The translations under genes were made by a program, and so were the position numbers. From contig NZ_QNUE01000005.1 in the NCBI RefSeq assembly GCF_003385595.1, positions 186,001-250,000 of the forward strand: a stretch of DNA of 64,000 nt, written 5' to 3'. The notes beneath the pieces were generated by a model that saw nothing but the letters and a program-made list of their open reading frames with translations, did no database searches and was not told where the DNA came from. This document shows, piece after piece, positions 17,193 to 25,519 of the stretch (positions within the stretch are counted from its first letter, which is position 1; the number at the start of each line of letters is the position of its first letter). The DNA is from Chryseobacterium flavum. Lineage in GTDB: Bacteria; Bacteroidota; Bacteroidia; Flavobacteriales; Weeksellaceae.

Positions 17193-17756
17193 CTAATCAT
17201 TCACGGATTTAAATTTTCGAAGAGTTGGCCTTACGAAAATAACAAATGCTGATGTTATCATCAATATTCCCAATTCTAATAAAAATCCCCATAGACCCGC
17301 AGAAAAATACCTCAAAATGATCTCAGCTGTAAATTCTGAAGAATCAGTCTCCTTATTATAGGTAATCCAACCCGGAAATTTTCCTTTATAGTAATATGTA
17401 AAGCCCCCAACCCTGTAATCTTTGAGCACTGTATCTATTTCCTGGTAAATATTTGATATAGAAAACATTGCTAAATACCCTCCTATAAGAATAAAAGCAA
17501 GAAAGACTAAAAAATAAGAGAGCTTAATCTGTTGATTCATGATACTTCTCTTTAAAAGAATCAACAGCTTCCAAATCGGAATGAAACCAAGAAAAAGAAA
17601 TTCAATTTCAATAAGGATTAAAAAAAAAGAAATACAAAGCAAAGATTTACTGCCATTAAAAAATATTGCTGCCACCAGAGGAATTAAAAATACAAACATT
17701 GCAATGGTATTAACGCGAAGTATTGTATCTGATAATCCAGTATTTCTTTTCACCAT
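17193..17756 (-). CDS. Integral membrane protein of unknown function
   Basis: I do not recognise a family for this 187-residue protein. It has about four hydrophobic membrane segments: near residues 17-35 (IAMFVFLIPLVAAIFF), 40-65 (LLCISFFLILIEIEFLFLGF), 80-100 (LSYFLVFLAFILIGGYLAM) and 150-172 (GLWGFLLELGILMITSAFVI). A soluble loop of about 45 residues sits between the third and fourth, rich in Tyr and Gly. The layout resembles small flavobacterial DUF-type membrane proteins but gives no functional clue. A 10-base inverted repeat at 17018-17055 downstream could be its terminator. Neighbours are unrelated. Confidence 0.7.
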   Translation of the reverse strand: MVKRNTGLSDTILRVNTIAMFVFLIPLVAAIFFNGSKSLLCISFFLILIEIEFLFLGFIPIWKLLILLKRSIMNQQIKLSYFLVFLAFILIGGYLAMFSISNIYQEIDTVLKDYRVGGFTYYYKGKFPGWITYNKETDSSEFTAEIILRYFSAGLWGFLLELGILMITSAFVIFVRPTLRKFKSVND

Positions 17757-17851
17757 AAAACTCTTATTATTAATATTTCTAATATTCTCTTCTGAACACA
17801 GGTCATGTTCATCACTGTGTATCCTGTCAGGAAAAATAGTAAGCTAAATAA

Positions 17852-17890
17852 AAACTGCTTTTTTTCAAGTTGTTTGAAAAAAAGCAGTTT
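17852..17890 (-). terminator. Terminator of the repeat-containing surface protein gene
   Basis: A 17-base perfect stem (17852-17868 with 17874-17890) contains an internal T7/A7 block and a GTTGT loop. It lies 63 bases past the stop of the - strand gene at 17954. Confidence 0.85.
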
Positions 17891-17953
17891 AAGTCATTAA
17901 TTTCGCTCTATACCATCTAATAAAAAATTTTGAATCTGATATACTTTTCTTTA

Positions 17954-19255
17954 TTAATTTACTGCAACAGCATAAATCGCATTTTCAGACCATGACCCTC
18001 CGACTCCTGTTAATTTAGCACCTGTCACCGTACCGCTGGCCTGGGTATTCCCAACGATATATCTATAAGTTTTAGCGGCTCCGGATGTATTATTAATTTG
18101 TATAGTTCCAGTAGCCACATTATATTTTTGACCACCATTATATGGCCCTGCAATCTGAAAACTCATTAATGTAGGTCTTATAACGTCAGGAGACTGAACT
18201 CCTGTCTGTCCAATTGTTGTCAGATTCATTTCTGAGAAAGTACTTCTTACAAACATCCAGTCGTTTACAGTGAAATTACCGCTTGGGAAAATTAGTAATG
18301 AAATAGTAACCATCCACCTTCCCGGGGGTAAAGTAATAGAAGAGCCAGTGTATCTAAAATCAGAAAATTGAGAAAAAGGCACGTCATATCCTCCACCCAA
18401 TGTCCCTACAGCAACGTTTGAAGCAGCTCTTTGCCATGTTGCCACACCATTGGCATCTGAAGTTAAAATCTTATTTGCACCCTGTGTACCATCTGCAATT
18501 CTTAATGCTCCATTAGTTGTGGAACGAATATCCAGCACATTTGTGGGAGCTGTTGTCCCAATACCCACTCTGCCATTTTTATTTAAAGTCATTAATGGAT
18601 CCCCAGCAGCAGGAGCTCCTGCAAACAACTGTAATACATTGGCAGCATTTCCCAATCCATAAAAATCATCTCCTGCTGTACTGTTCCATAATGCAAGTTT
18701 TTTTCCATTACCGGTTCCTAAATCCAACATATTCCTGGGTGTTGTTGTTCCTATACCCACTCTATTGGTAACTGCATCTACCGAAAATGTACTTCCATCC
18801 ACGGAAAAATGATTGGTTCCTGTGGTTGCAGTACTTGTAAAGGCTAAAGAGCTGGTTCCCTGGGATACAGTACGGGATCCTGTAAGTGTCCCGTTTGAAT
18901 TATAAATATTAGTATTTGCAGATACAGGAAGGTCCTTCCATGTCGCAACACCATTGGCGTCGGATGTTAAAACTTTGGCATTTCCCTGCGTTCCATCAAC
19001 AATTTTAAGTGCTCCATTGGTTGTAGAACGGATATCAAGTTTATTAGAAGGAGTTACTGTTCCTACTCCGACATTTCCGTTACTGAGCACTGTAAAATCA
19101 TTAGACTGCTGAACTATAGTTGGAACTCCTGTTGAAACATTATCTTTTGCACCATCTACATGAAAAGAGCCTTGAGGATTTGGAGTATTTATCCCTACCT
19201 GAGAGAAAACCAAATTAGAGAAAAGTATTCCTGATAAAATGATTATTTTTTTCAT
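17954..19255 (-). CDS. Secreted surface protein with VGIGTxxP repeats
   Basis: The 433-residue product has a signal peptide (MKKIIILSGILFSNLVFSQ) followed directly by VGINTPNPQGSFHVDG. The body holds three VGVGT/VGIGT-xxP-xN-xLDxxS modules; two are long near-copies of about 47 residues that include STTNGALKIVDGTQG or its variant and end SDANGVATW. Such modules occur in many Bacteroidetes secreted proteins and resemble tail-fibre or head-domain repeats. The C-terminal 130 residues form a separate beta-rich domain (WMVTISLLIFPSGNFTV onward), and there is no T9SS tail signature. Function is unknown; adhesion is a guess. The ATG at 19255 begins the signal peptide; the frame extends to 19384 but without signal character. 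A paralogue lies at 23931. Confidence 0.78.
   Translation of the reverse strand: MKKIIILSGILFSNLVFSQVGINTPNPQGSFHVDGAKDNVSTGVPTIVQQSNDFTVLSNGNVGVGTVTPSNKLDIRSTTNGALKIVDGTQGNAKVLTSDANGVATWKDLPVSANTNIYNSNGTLTGSRTVSQGTSSLAFTSTATTGTNHFSVDGSTFSVDAVTNRVGIGTTTPRNMLDLGTGNGKKLALWNSTAGDDFYGLGNAANVLQLFAGAPAAGDPLMTLNKNGRVGIGTTAPTNVLDIRSTTNGALRIADGTQGANKILTSDANGVATWQRAASNVAVGTLGGGYDVPFSQFSDFRYTGSSITLPPGRWMVTISLLIFPSGNFTVNDWMFVRSTFSEMNLTTIGQTGVQSPDVIRPTLMSFQIAGPYNGGQKYNVATGTIQINNTSGAAKTYRYIVGNTQASGTVTGAKLTGVGGSWSENAIYAVAVN
18434..18575 (-). repeat. Intragenic repeat copy 2 (surface protein)
   Basis: This is the C-terminal copy of a module of about 142 bases that recurs at 18938-19079, 504 bases away. The copies match at most positions and encode near-identical residues, so they look like an internal duplication that has since diverged. 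Confidence 0.75.
18938..19079 (-). repeat. Intragenic repeat copy 1 (surface protein)
   Basis: This is the N-terminal copy of the repeat at 18434-18575. Both encode a VGxGTxxPxNxLDIRSTTNG module followed by a TSDANGVATW ending. Confidence 0.75.
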
Positions 19256-19450
19256 TTGTTTATGTTTAAAAGGTTTGATGTTAAATTTTTTTCTTTGTGT
19301 GTATTTAGAATCGTACTGAAAACATGACCGGTCCGAAATTTCAGTGCTCGAATTAGATGATGCAAACTTACTGCCTGTGAACAAAAAAAATTCTACATCA
19401 AAGACACTTCAAATACAAAAACACTGAAAAACAATAAATTACAACCCACA

Positions 19451-19468
19451 TGAAGTAGCTTTGAAGTA
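19451..19468 (+). promoter_or_regulatory. Direct repeat of TGAAGTA, 11-base phasing (pair 1)
   Basis: TGAAGTA occurs at 19451-19457 and 19462-19468 with a four-base gap ending in T. Direct repeats one helical turn apart are typical of binding sites for two-domain or dimeric response-regulator-type proteins. Confidence 0.5.
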
Positions 19469-19673
19469 AGCAAAAAAAGTGAATTATTAATTTTCAGAAG
19501 CAAAATTTAAAAGGATGAATGGAATTTATAACTACCACACAATGTCACTAGCTATATTATTTAAAAAGCAGGGATCATGAATATCCCTGCTCCTAAACAC
19601 AAACACTCTCAAACATGAAAGAATGAAAAATATATTTCCTGATAAATTTATCAATATTATTTACTATAAGCAT

Positions 19674-19691
19674 TACTTCAAGTATACTTCA
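19674..19691 (-). promoter_or_regulatory. Direct repeat of TGAAGTA, 11-base phasing (pair 2)
   Basis: On the - strand TGAAGTA occurs at 19691-19685 and 19680-19674, again with a four-base gap ending in T, so this is the same arrangement as pair 1 in the opposite orientation. Confidence 0.5.
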
Positions 19692-19840
19692 CAATATAAT
19701 GAATTAAAAGACAATATTTTATAAATTAAATGGCATACTTTTGAAGTATGCTTTCTATGGTGTAAAAGTTATCTTTAATTATTAATTTTCTAAATCATAT
19801 TCATAAAAAAGTTATTTTTGTTTTAATAATTTTAAAAAAT

Positions 19841-21262
19841 ATGTTCCCTAATTTTAGAATTAAAACACTTTATCTGGTTTTCTTTTATTTTTCCGTATTT
19901 CTCAATGCTCAGGATTATTCTTTTCAGCCCGAACCTATAAAAACAACTTGGGAATATAAAAGTAAAGGTGATTTCGAAGGAGCTTTAAAATTCAATACCA
20001 AAGCCCTTTCCCACTATGAAGAAAATAGAGACACCAAGGGGATCATTATGGTATATACAAATATTGGTGGCATATTGTGCAATTTCAGCCGATATAAAGA
20101 AAGTTTAGAATATCTTGATAAAGCAAAAAAGGAGCTGAAAAATATAAGATCTCCTCTACTGACAGGAAATTTATATAATGAATATGGTAAAAACTATACC
20201 CAGCTGGGATTATTAGAACAATCCAATGCTGCATTCAACAAAGCAGAATATTATATAAAAAAGCTCACTAACGAACGTCAGAAAAAAGTTATCTTATTCT
20301 ATAATTATTCATGGAAACGTGCAAATTTTGTAAGGATGAAAAATCAGGACTCTTTACAGCATATAGAAAAGAAAATGCTAGCTGTTAACCCCGGCACTCT
20401 TACTTATACAAGGATAGCTGATGGTTTTATAGCAAAAAGAAAGCACCTAGATTCAGCTGAATATTATATGAATAAAGCCATGCTTAATTTTAGCAAGGCA
20501 AGAAGAACTGAAAAGGGGATTGCATTATTTAGTTATGGTGATCTTTATAATGTAAAAGGAGACCCAAAAAAGGCATTAGAATATTATTTAAAAACGATTG
20601 GCTTTTTCCAGCAAACAAAAAATAAAACGGCATTACTTACCGTTTATGACACCCTTTCCAGCGTCTACAAATCTCTCAATGAAATTGAAAAGTCCAATGA
20701 TTACTTAAAACGATATACAGCCCTTAACGACAGTCTCAACAAAAATGAAAAAGAAGCTGTAAATCTTGCTGTCAATACGTTGGTAGAATTAAACAAAGAA
20801 GAAAAAGAAAAAGAAAGAAAAACATTTTATGTTATAGCTCTGGCTATTATAGCCATATTTTCAATATTATTTTATTTTATACGAAAAATCTATATCAAAA
20901 AGGAGCTCAAAAAAGATAAAATTATTGAAAAAAAGATCCTGGAAACAGATATTCTTAAATTGAAAGTAAATGACTCTTTTGAGGAAATCATTCAATTGAT
21001 GGAAAGCAGAAGCCCTTTATTTCTGATCCGTTTCAAAGAAGTATATTCTGAATTCTATGAAAAATTAATTACACATACTCCTGAGCTTACAGAACACGAT
21101 ATAAAATTCAGTGCTTATATCAGATTAAATCTTACCAATAAAGAAATCTGCCAGTATGAAAACATTAGTTTGCGGGGAATAGAGACAAAACGGTACAGAT
21201 TAAAGAAAAAACTGAAACTTCCTCAAGATGTGGAACTTCAAAAATGGATTCTGGAGCTTTAA
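19841..21262 (+). CDS. Membrane-anchored TPR regulator with C-terminal LuxR-like HTH
   Basis: The 473-residue protein has a signal/anchor (residues 5-23, LYLVFFYFSVFLNAQ) and about six tetratricopeptide-like helix pairs from residue 30 to 300 (for example ALKFNTKALSHYEENRD and KALEYYLKTIGFFQQ). One transmembrane segment follows near 328-347 (FYVIALAIIAIFSILFYFI), then a basic coiled coil and a C-terminal helix-turn-helix near 405-462 (LTNKEICQYENISLRGIETKRYRLKKKL). This architecture puts the TPR sensor in the periplasm and the DNA-binding end in the cytosol, as in flavobacterial TPR/LuxR one-component regulators. It is divergent from the surface protein, whose upstream region carries phased repeats it might bind; that link is an inference. 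Confidence 0.82.
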   Translation: MFPNFRIKTLYLVFFYFSVFLNAQDYSFQPEPIKTTWEYKSKGDFEGALKFNTKALSHYEENRDTKGIIMVYTNIGGILCNFSRYKESLEYLDKAKKELKNIRSPLLTGNLYNEYGKNYTQLGLLEQSNAAFNKAEYYIKKLTNERQKKVILFYNYSWKRANFVRMKNQDSLQHIEKKMLAVNPGTLTYTRIADGFIAKRKHLDSAEYYMNKAMLNFSKARRTEKGIALFSYGDLYNVKGDPKKALEYYLKTIGFFQQTKNKTALLTVYDTLSSVYKSLNEIEKSNDYLKRYTALNDSLNKNEKEAVNLAVNTLVELNKEEKEKERKTFYVIALAIIAIFSILFYFIRKIYIKKELKKDKIIEKKILETDILKLKVNDSFEEIIQLMESRSPLFLIRFKEVYSEFYEKLITHTPELTEHDIKFSAYIRLNLTNKEICQYENISLRGIETKRYRLKKKLKLPQDVELQKWILEL

Positions 21263-21280
21263 GATATTTTTGCTTGATTC

Positions 21281-21310
21281 AAAAAAAGACCTCGTAAGGA
21301 GGCCTTTTTT
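21281..21310 (+). terminator. Terminator after the TPR regulator gene
   Basis: An 11-base stem with one A-C mismatch (21283-21293 with 21299-21309) and a T-rich tail lies 18 bases past the stop. Confidence 0.82.
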
Positions 21311-21330
21311 ATTTATAATTTTAATATGTA

Positions 21331-21963
21331 TTATTTTTTGAGCTGATCAATTTCTTCCTGTATCGCTTTGATTCTATTCTTTAATTCCTGGCTAACCTTC
21401 CCCGGAATTTTTTTGACTTTTCTTAAGTCTAAAGCCAGCATAATGGAAGCTATTCCCATGAAAATAAAAGAAACACCGGTAAGGGTAACTAAAGAAATTC
21501 CTGTAAATACTGGATTGAAAATCAACAACAGGGAAAATATAATACCTCCCACACTGGCAAGAGCAATATTTCCCCAACTCATTATCCTCATGCTTTTCAT
21601 GTCAAATGCAAAGCCTAATAATTGAAATGAGCGAAACAACAAAGTAAATCCGATTACAAAAGGAAGTACCGTCATGGAAATCTGAGGATTTGCGATAAGA
21701 TAAATTCCTATTGCAGTGGTTAATAATCCACTCACAAGAAACCAGCCCCAGCCCTGCAGGGATTTACTGTTTTGTAAAGAAAAAAATATTTCTGTGATGC
21801 CTGAAAACAAGAATGAAACACTGAAAAAAATTGAGAGTGTGACATACGTTGTCAGCGGCACACTGAATACATAAATACCAAAGATCAGGAAAAGAATCCC
21901 AAATAGTAAGGGGATATACCAATGCTTAACAGTATGGGTAAGGGTTTCAAATAAATTAGGCAT
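21331..21963 (-). CDS. HdeD-family (DUF308) membrane protein
   Basis: The 210-residue protein has six predicted membrane helices in three hairpin pairs between residues 15 and 180. Examples are WYIPLLFGILFLIFGIYVF, GWGWFLVSGLLTTAIGIYLIANP and ISLVTLTGVSFIFMGIASIML. The repeated short G-I-Y-L-IANP / VFSVP patterns are the DUF308 signature. A charged C-terminal helix follows (ELKNRIKAIQEEIDQLKK). E. coli HdeD helps acid resistance at high cell density, but the molecular role is not known and the flavobacterial proteins may differ. It is convergent with the TPR regulator gene. Confidence 0.87.
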   Translation of the reverse strand: MPNLFETLTHTVKHWYIPLLFGILFLIFGIYVFSVPLTTYVTLSIFFSVSFLFSGITEIFFSLQNSKSLQGWGWFLVSGLLTTAIGIYLIANPQISMTVLPFVIGFTLLFRSFQLLGFAFDMKSMRIMSWGNIALASVGGIIFSLLLIFNPVFTGISLVTLTGVSFIFMGIASIMLALDLRKVKKIPGKVSQELKNRIKAIQEEIDQLKK

Positions 21964-22337
21964 AAGTGTGTTTTTTAATATCGCCTACTTTGTCACGCGG
22001 TGTTCGGCCTGTCCGCGGAATATAGGTCAAATAAAGTTTTATGTTTTCACTTTAATTTGAGATATCATCCGATACTAATTTAGGTAAAAAAAACAGCAAA
22101 AACAATAAAAAAGCAGTAATATGCAAATTCTCACTCAACTGTAAACCAAGTCAGAAAAACACATTTATTATTTTAATTTATATTAACGAAAAAATTAAAA
22201 TTTATCAGGTTCTTCTCTGCTTCATTGCCAGTTTCCAGTCCTTTTATTTCATAATCCAGACTGTTCTTAATAAAATATGGTTTCTGTACCGCTAAAAAGT
22301 TTCCAAAAACCATATTCTTTATTGTATTTATAACCTG
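21964..22337. other. Intergenic stretch; terminator candidate near its right end
   Basis: No gene is seen in this 374-base AT-rich gap between two - strand genes. A short GC-rich patch, CGCGG(N12)CCGCG near 21995-22016, stands out in an otherwise AT-rich context. AATATGGTTT (22274-22283) pairs with AAACCATATT (22307-22316); reading on the - strand this is followed by TTTATT and may end the permease transcript. Confidence 0.5.
22274..22316 (-). terminator. Candidate terminator of the AroP-like permease gene
   Basis: A 10-base perfect stem with a 23-base loop lies 22 bases past the permease stop, with a short T-rich tail on the - strand. Confidence 0.5.
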
Positions 22338-23756
22338 TTAATTCGGTTTATATAATTTATACATCACAAACAGAAAGCCAATCCATATCGGGATCAAAAT
22401 TACCTGAATTTCCATTCCTGTAATGCTCATCAACCCTAAGATCAGAAGCAGAAATACAATACAGATATAATTGGAAACAGGATAAAATATAGATGGAAAC
22501 CTGGATGGTGTTACGGATTTACTGATTGCTCTTTTAAACTTTAAATGGGTATAGCATATCATAAGCCAGTTGATAATCAGGGTAGACACCACCAAGGCCA
22601 TCAGATATTCAAATGCTTTTTCAGGCACCAGCTTATTAATAATGATACAGATTCCGGCAAAACATGAAGAAACAATGATTGCATTAGTAGGGACTGAATT
22701 TTTATTGAGTTTTTTCAGAAATTTCGGGGCATTTCCCTGCTGAGCCAACCCGAAAAGCATTCTGCTGTTACTGTAAACACTGCTGTTATAGACTGACAAA
22801 GCAGCTGTTAAAACAATAAGGTTAAGAACATTGGCAATCAATGAATTAAACTGAATCGTTTTACCAAAAAGACTGAATTCAAGACCGTTCAGATTTTGAA
22901 ATACCATTACAAACGGACTGGATCCTTCTGTAATTTCTCTCCAAGGGCTTAATGAAAACAGGATTACTAAAGCGCCTACATAGAAAATGAGAATTCTGTA
23001 AATCACCTGATTAGTTGCCTGAGGAATGGTTTTTTCCGGATTTTTTGCTTCAGCAGCTGTAATCCCGATCAGCTCCAGCCCCCCAAAGGAGAACATGATC
23101 ATCGCCATTGCTGCAAACAATCCTGAATATCCAGCTTCCGTTTTATTAAACAGTCCTTTTGGGAAAAACCCGCCATCATTCCATAAATTTGAAATACTTG
23201 CTTTCTCTCCTCCGGTTCCACTGATCAGTAAATATACTCCAAAGACAATCATCGCAATAATAGCGACCACTTTTATAATAGAGAACCAGAATTCTGTTTC
23301 ACCGTATACTTTTACTGAAGCCAGGTTCAGGGCATTGATTACAATAAAGAAGAATAAACTTGAAACCCAGAGTGGTATTTCCGGCCACCAGAAATGAATA
23401 TAGTGACCAATAGCCGTAAGTTCTGCCATACTGACCAGGATATAGAGAATCCAGTAGTTCCATCCGGAAGCAAAACCGGGAAAATTTCCCCAATATTTAT
23501 AGGCAAAATAGCTAAAGCTTCCCGATACCGGTTCCTGAACTACCATTTCACCCAGCTGACGCATGATAAAAAAAGCAATAATACCAGCTAATGCATACCC
23601 TAAAATTACTGATGGGCCCGCCAGTACGGCTGCCGGCCCGATTCCCAGAAATAATCCGGTTCCTATGGCTCCTCCAAGGGCAATTAATTGTATATGTCTG
23701 TTCGTTAATCCTCTAACTAAAGTTTCATTTTTTTCAGTTTTTTTCTCTTTGATCAT
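22338..23756 (-). CDS. AroP/PheP-like amino acid permease (APC superfamily, AAT family)
   Basis: The 472-residue protein has 12 predicted membrane helices and the AAT-family signature RGLTNRHIQLIALGGAIGTG at its N-terminus. MRQLGEMVVQEPVSGSFS near residue 62 and FASGWNYWILYILVSMAE near 95 follow E. coli AroP and PheP closely, which import aromatic amino acids by proton symport across the inner membrane. Substrate specificity cannot be read with certainty; other AAT members carry D-serine, alanine, proline or histidine. The ATG at 23756 (MIKEKKTEKN) is preferred to one at 23798. Neighbours are unrelated. Confidence 0.87.
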   Translation of the reverse strand: MIKEKKTEKNETLVRGLTNRHIQLIALGGAIGTGLFLGIGPAAVLAGPSVILGYALAGIIAFFIMRQLGEMVVQEPVSGSFSYFAYKYWGNFPGFASGWNYWILYILVSMAELTAIGHYIHFWWPEIPLWVSSLFFFIVINALNLASVKVYGETEFWFSIIKVVAIIAMIVFGVYLLISGTGGEKASISNLWNDGGFFPKGLFNKTEAGYSGLFAAMAMIMFSFGGLELIGITAAEAKNPEKTIPQATNQVIYRILIFYVGALVILFSLSPWREITEGSSPFVMVFQNLNGLEFSLFGKTIQFNSLIANVLNLIVLTAALSVYNSSVYSNSRMLFGLAQQGNAPKFLKKLNKNSVPTNAIIVSSCFAGICIIINKLVPEKAFEYLMALVVSTLIINWLMICYTHLKFKRAISKSVTPSRFPSIFYPVSNYICIVFLLLILGLMSITGMEIQVILIPIWIGFLFVMYKLYKPN

Positions 23757-23930
23757 AGAATGAATTATTCGGTCGCTAAATATATAAAAACTTTTCACAG
23801 AAATTCACATTCTACGGGCTAAATTGATAATCTGACAATGCGAAAAAACCTCAGCAATTTGCCAAGGCTTTATTCGGTCATAAAAATAAATTCACTTATC
23901 CTCATCCGGGAAGTTCCGGATCAGCAGTTC

Positions 23931-24722
23931 TTACATTTTTACAGCAAGGATAGGCCCGATATTTGAAGCTCTTCCATAAGCTGGAATATTCCAATATCTT
24001 GGACGTATTACCGTATTATCCTGATCAACCACCACGAGCTGGCTGATTTTAGCCGCAACCTGGTGGGCGCTAATCGTAGGGACAATATGAGGGCCCTCAT
24101 TCCCCCCAAATGCCGGATAACTTGGAAAGCTGGCAGATCCAGAGCTGGTTATAAAGTTAAAGTAAATAAATCTTGGGAAACTGGAAGCCACAGTAGTCCC
24201 ACTGGTAGGATCAATAGGTCTCGCAGTAGTGGTACCCGGAACAAAATAATCATATTGTACATAGTAGTACAGGGTATACATTCCTTTGTTCAGTGTAATA
24301 GGACAGTCGGGTATAAATTCCGATACCGGTGGAGTAATGATAGAAAAATTAGGAGACTGGTTATTATTTCCCGTTACCAAGACAGAACCCGGTGCTGGCT
24401 GCCAGCTGGCCAGTCCGTTCGCATCAGAACTTAATATTTTACCCGCACCTTCTGTACCGTCAGTAATTTTTATTTTACCAATAACATCCAGTTTTGCAGC
24501 CGGCACAGCAGTTCCAACTCCTACATTACCTTCTATAATAGCTCCGTTGGAGGGCCCTGAAATACCTGTATAGGCAGATCCTACAGATGTATTCCCGTTC
24601 ACCGTAAGTGTATTTGCCGGTGTCGGCGTGTTAACCCCCACATTCCCGGTCTGGCCATACACTATATTACTTAGTGCAGATAAAGCTATAATAAAAGAGC
24701 TTCTAATGATCAGATTATTCAT
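23931..24722 (-). CDS. Second secreted VGIGT-repeat surface protein
   Basis: This 263-residue protein is a smaller paralogue of the one at 17954. The signal peptide (NLIIRSSFIIALSALSNIVYG) leads into QTGNVGVNTPTPANTLTVNG, then a GNVGVGTAVPAAKLDVIG module and the shared ending TEGAGKILSSDANGLASWQP. The C-terminal 145 residues are beta rich and of unknown fold. No T9SS tail was recognised. In-frame ATGs at 24746 and 24773 precede the chosen start, but only the one at 24722 puts the hydrophobic core close to the N-terminus. It lies just downstream of the two-component pair on the same strand, which might control it. That is only a positional hint. Confidence 0.72.
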   Translation of the reverse strand: MNNLIIRSSFIIALSALSNIVYGQTGNVGVNTPTPANTLTVNGNTSVGSAYTGISGPSNGAIIEGNVGVGTAVPAAKLDVIGKIKITDGTEGAGKILSSDANGLASWQPAPGSVLVTGNNNQSPNFSIITPPVSEFIPDCPITLNKGMYTLYYYVQYDYFVPGTTTARPIDPTSGTTVASSFPRFIYFNFITSSGSASFPSYPAFGGNEGPHIVPTISAHQVAAKISQLVVVDQDNTVIRPRYWNIPAYGRASNIGPILAVKM

Positions 24723-24904
24723 ATTTTTCCTGGTTAAATCATTCATTAATAAAAAGTGAAAGGAGGTCAACACCTAGCTGTTTACATCCAATAAAATTTT
24801 CCACTGTGCTAACTTATTACGAAAAAAGAGAATTTAACTCAAAGATCCTGTACGCATTTTTCTACAAAGATGTACCGGTATTATGACATGACCGGATTTT
24901 AATA

Positions 24905-25519
24905 TTAATGGATTTGCCTGTATATCTCAAGTAATTCCACGAGATTGGTGATTTTTAATTTCTGATACACTCTTCTCTTGTAAGTTCCTACCGTTGATTC
25001 CTGGATATCCAGAATATTGGCTATTTCAAGATTTCCATTCCCTCTGGCCAAAAGATTGAATACTTCTTGTTCTCTTTCGGATAAAATATCTGCCGGATTT
25101 CTTTTTTTTACTCCTCTGGCTATTTCATTTAGTACAGCAGGAGAATAATAATAACCTTCTTTAAAAACAGATTCAACAGCCTTTACAAAAGTTTCAGAAT
25201 CACTCAGCTTATTTAAAAAGCCATTGGCTCCTTCCCCGATGTATTGCATAGCAATATTTTCTTTGTGAGAAGTAAAGATCAGGATCAAAATATCCTCACA
25301 GATTTCTTTAATTTCCCTGACCATAGACTTAAGAATACTTCCAGGTAACTCAATATCCAGAATAACAAGATCAAAACTTTCTTGCCTTACTTTTTCCTTT
25401 ACCTGCTCATAGGTTTCCGCATGATGTATCTCCAAATGATTAAAATTTTTCTCAAGAATCATCGCTGTACCAAGCCTCACTACGTGATGATCGTCTGCAA
25501 TCAGTATTTTTTTTGTCAT
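24905..25519 (-). CDS. NarL/FixJ-type response regulator
   Basis: The 204-residue protein has a receiver domain (residues 3-118) with acidic pocket ADDHH at 8-12, phospho-acceptor Asp55 in VILDIELPG, the switch threonine in FTSHKE near 88, and a conserved lysine in FLNKLSD near 104. The C-terminal LuxR/GerE HTH spans about 140-200 (LSEREQEVFNLLARGNGNLEIANIL, then ESTVGTYKRRVYQKL). Its start overlaps the end of the kinase gene by four bases, so the two are translationally coupled and probably form a cognate pair. Targets are unknown; the downstream surface protein is a candidate. Confidence 0.94.
   Translation of the reverse strand: MTKKILIADDHHVVRLGTAMILEKNFNHLEIHHAETYEQVKEKVRQESFDLVILDIELPGSILKSMVREIKEICEDILILIFTSHKENIAMQYIGEGANGFLNKLSDSETFVKAVESVFKEGYYYSPAVLNEIARGVKKRNPADILSEREQEVFNLLARGNGNLEIANILDIQESTVGTYKRRVYQKLKITNLVELLEIYRQIH

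Larger units (their letters stand above)
19256..19840. other. Divergent intergenic region with repeated TGAAGTA half-sites
   Basis: This 585-base gap separates the divergent surface-protein and TPR-regulator genes. It is AT rich and has no convincing gene. TAAGTTTG on the - strand (19370-19363) is a candidate -7 box for the surface protein. TATTTTTG (19813-19820) is one for the regulator. Between them lie two phased TGAAGTA pairs and a palindrome, GCATACTT-TTG-AAGTATGC (19733-19751). Confidence 0.6.

Noticed and set aside
19623..19724. A 33-codon + strand frame starting MKNIFPDKF
   Set aside because: It has no double glycine or signal features, and its codons are dominated by the TGAAGTA repeat region.
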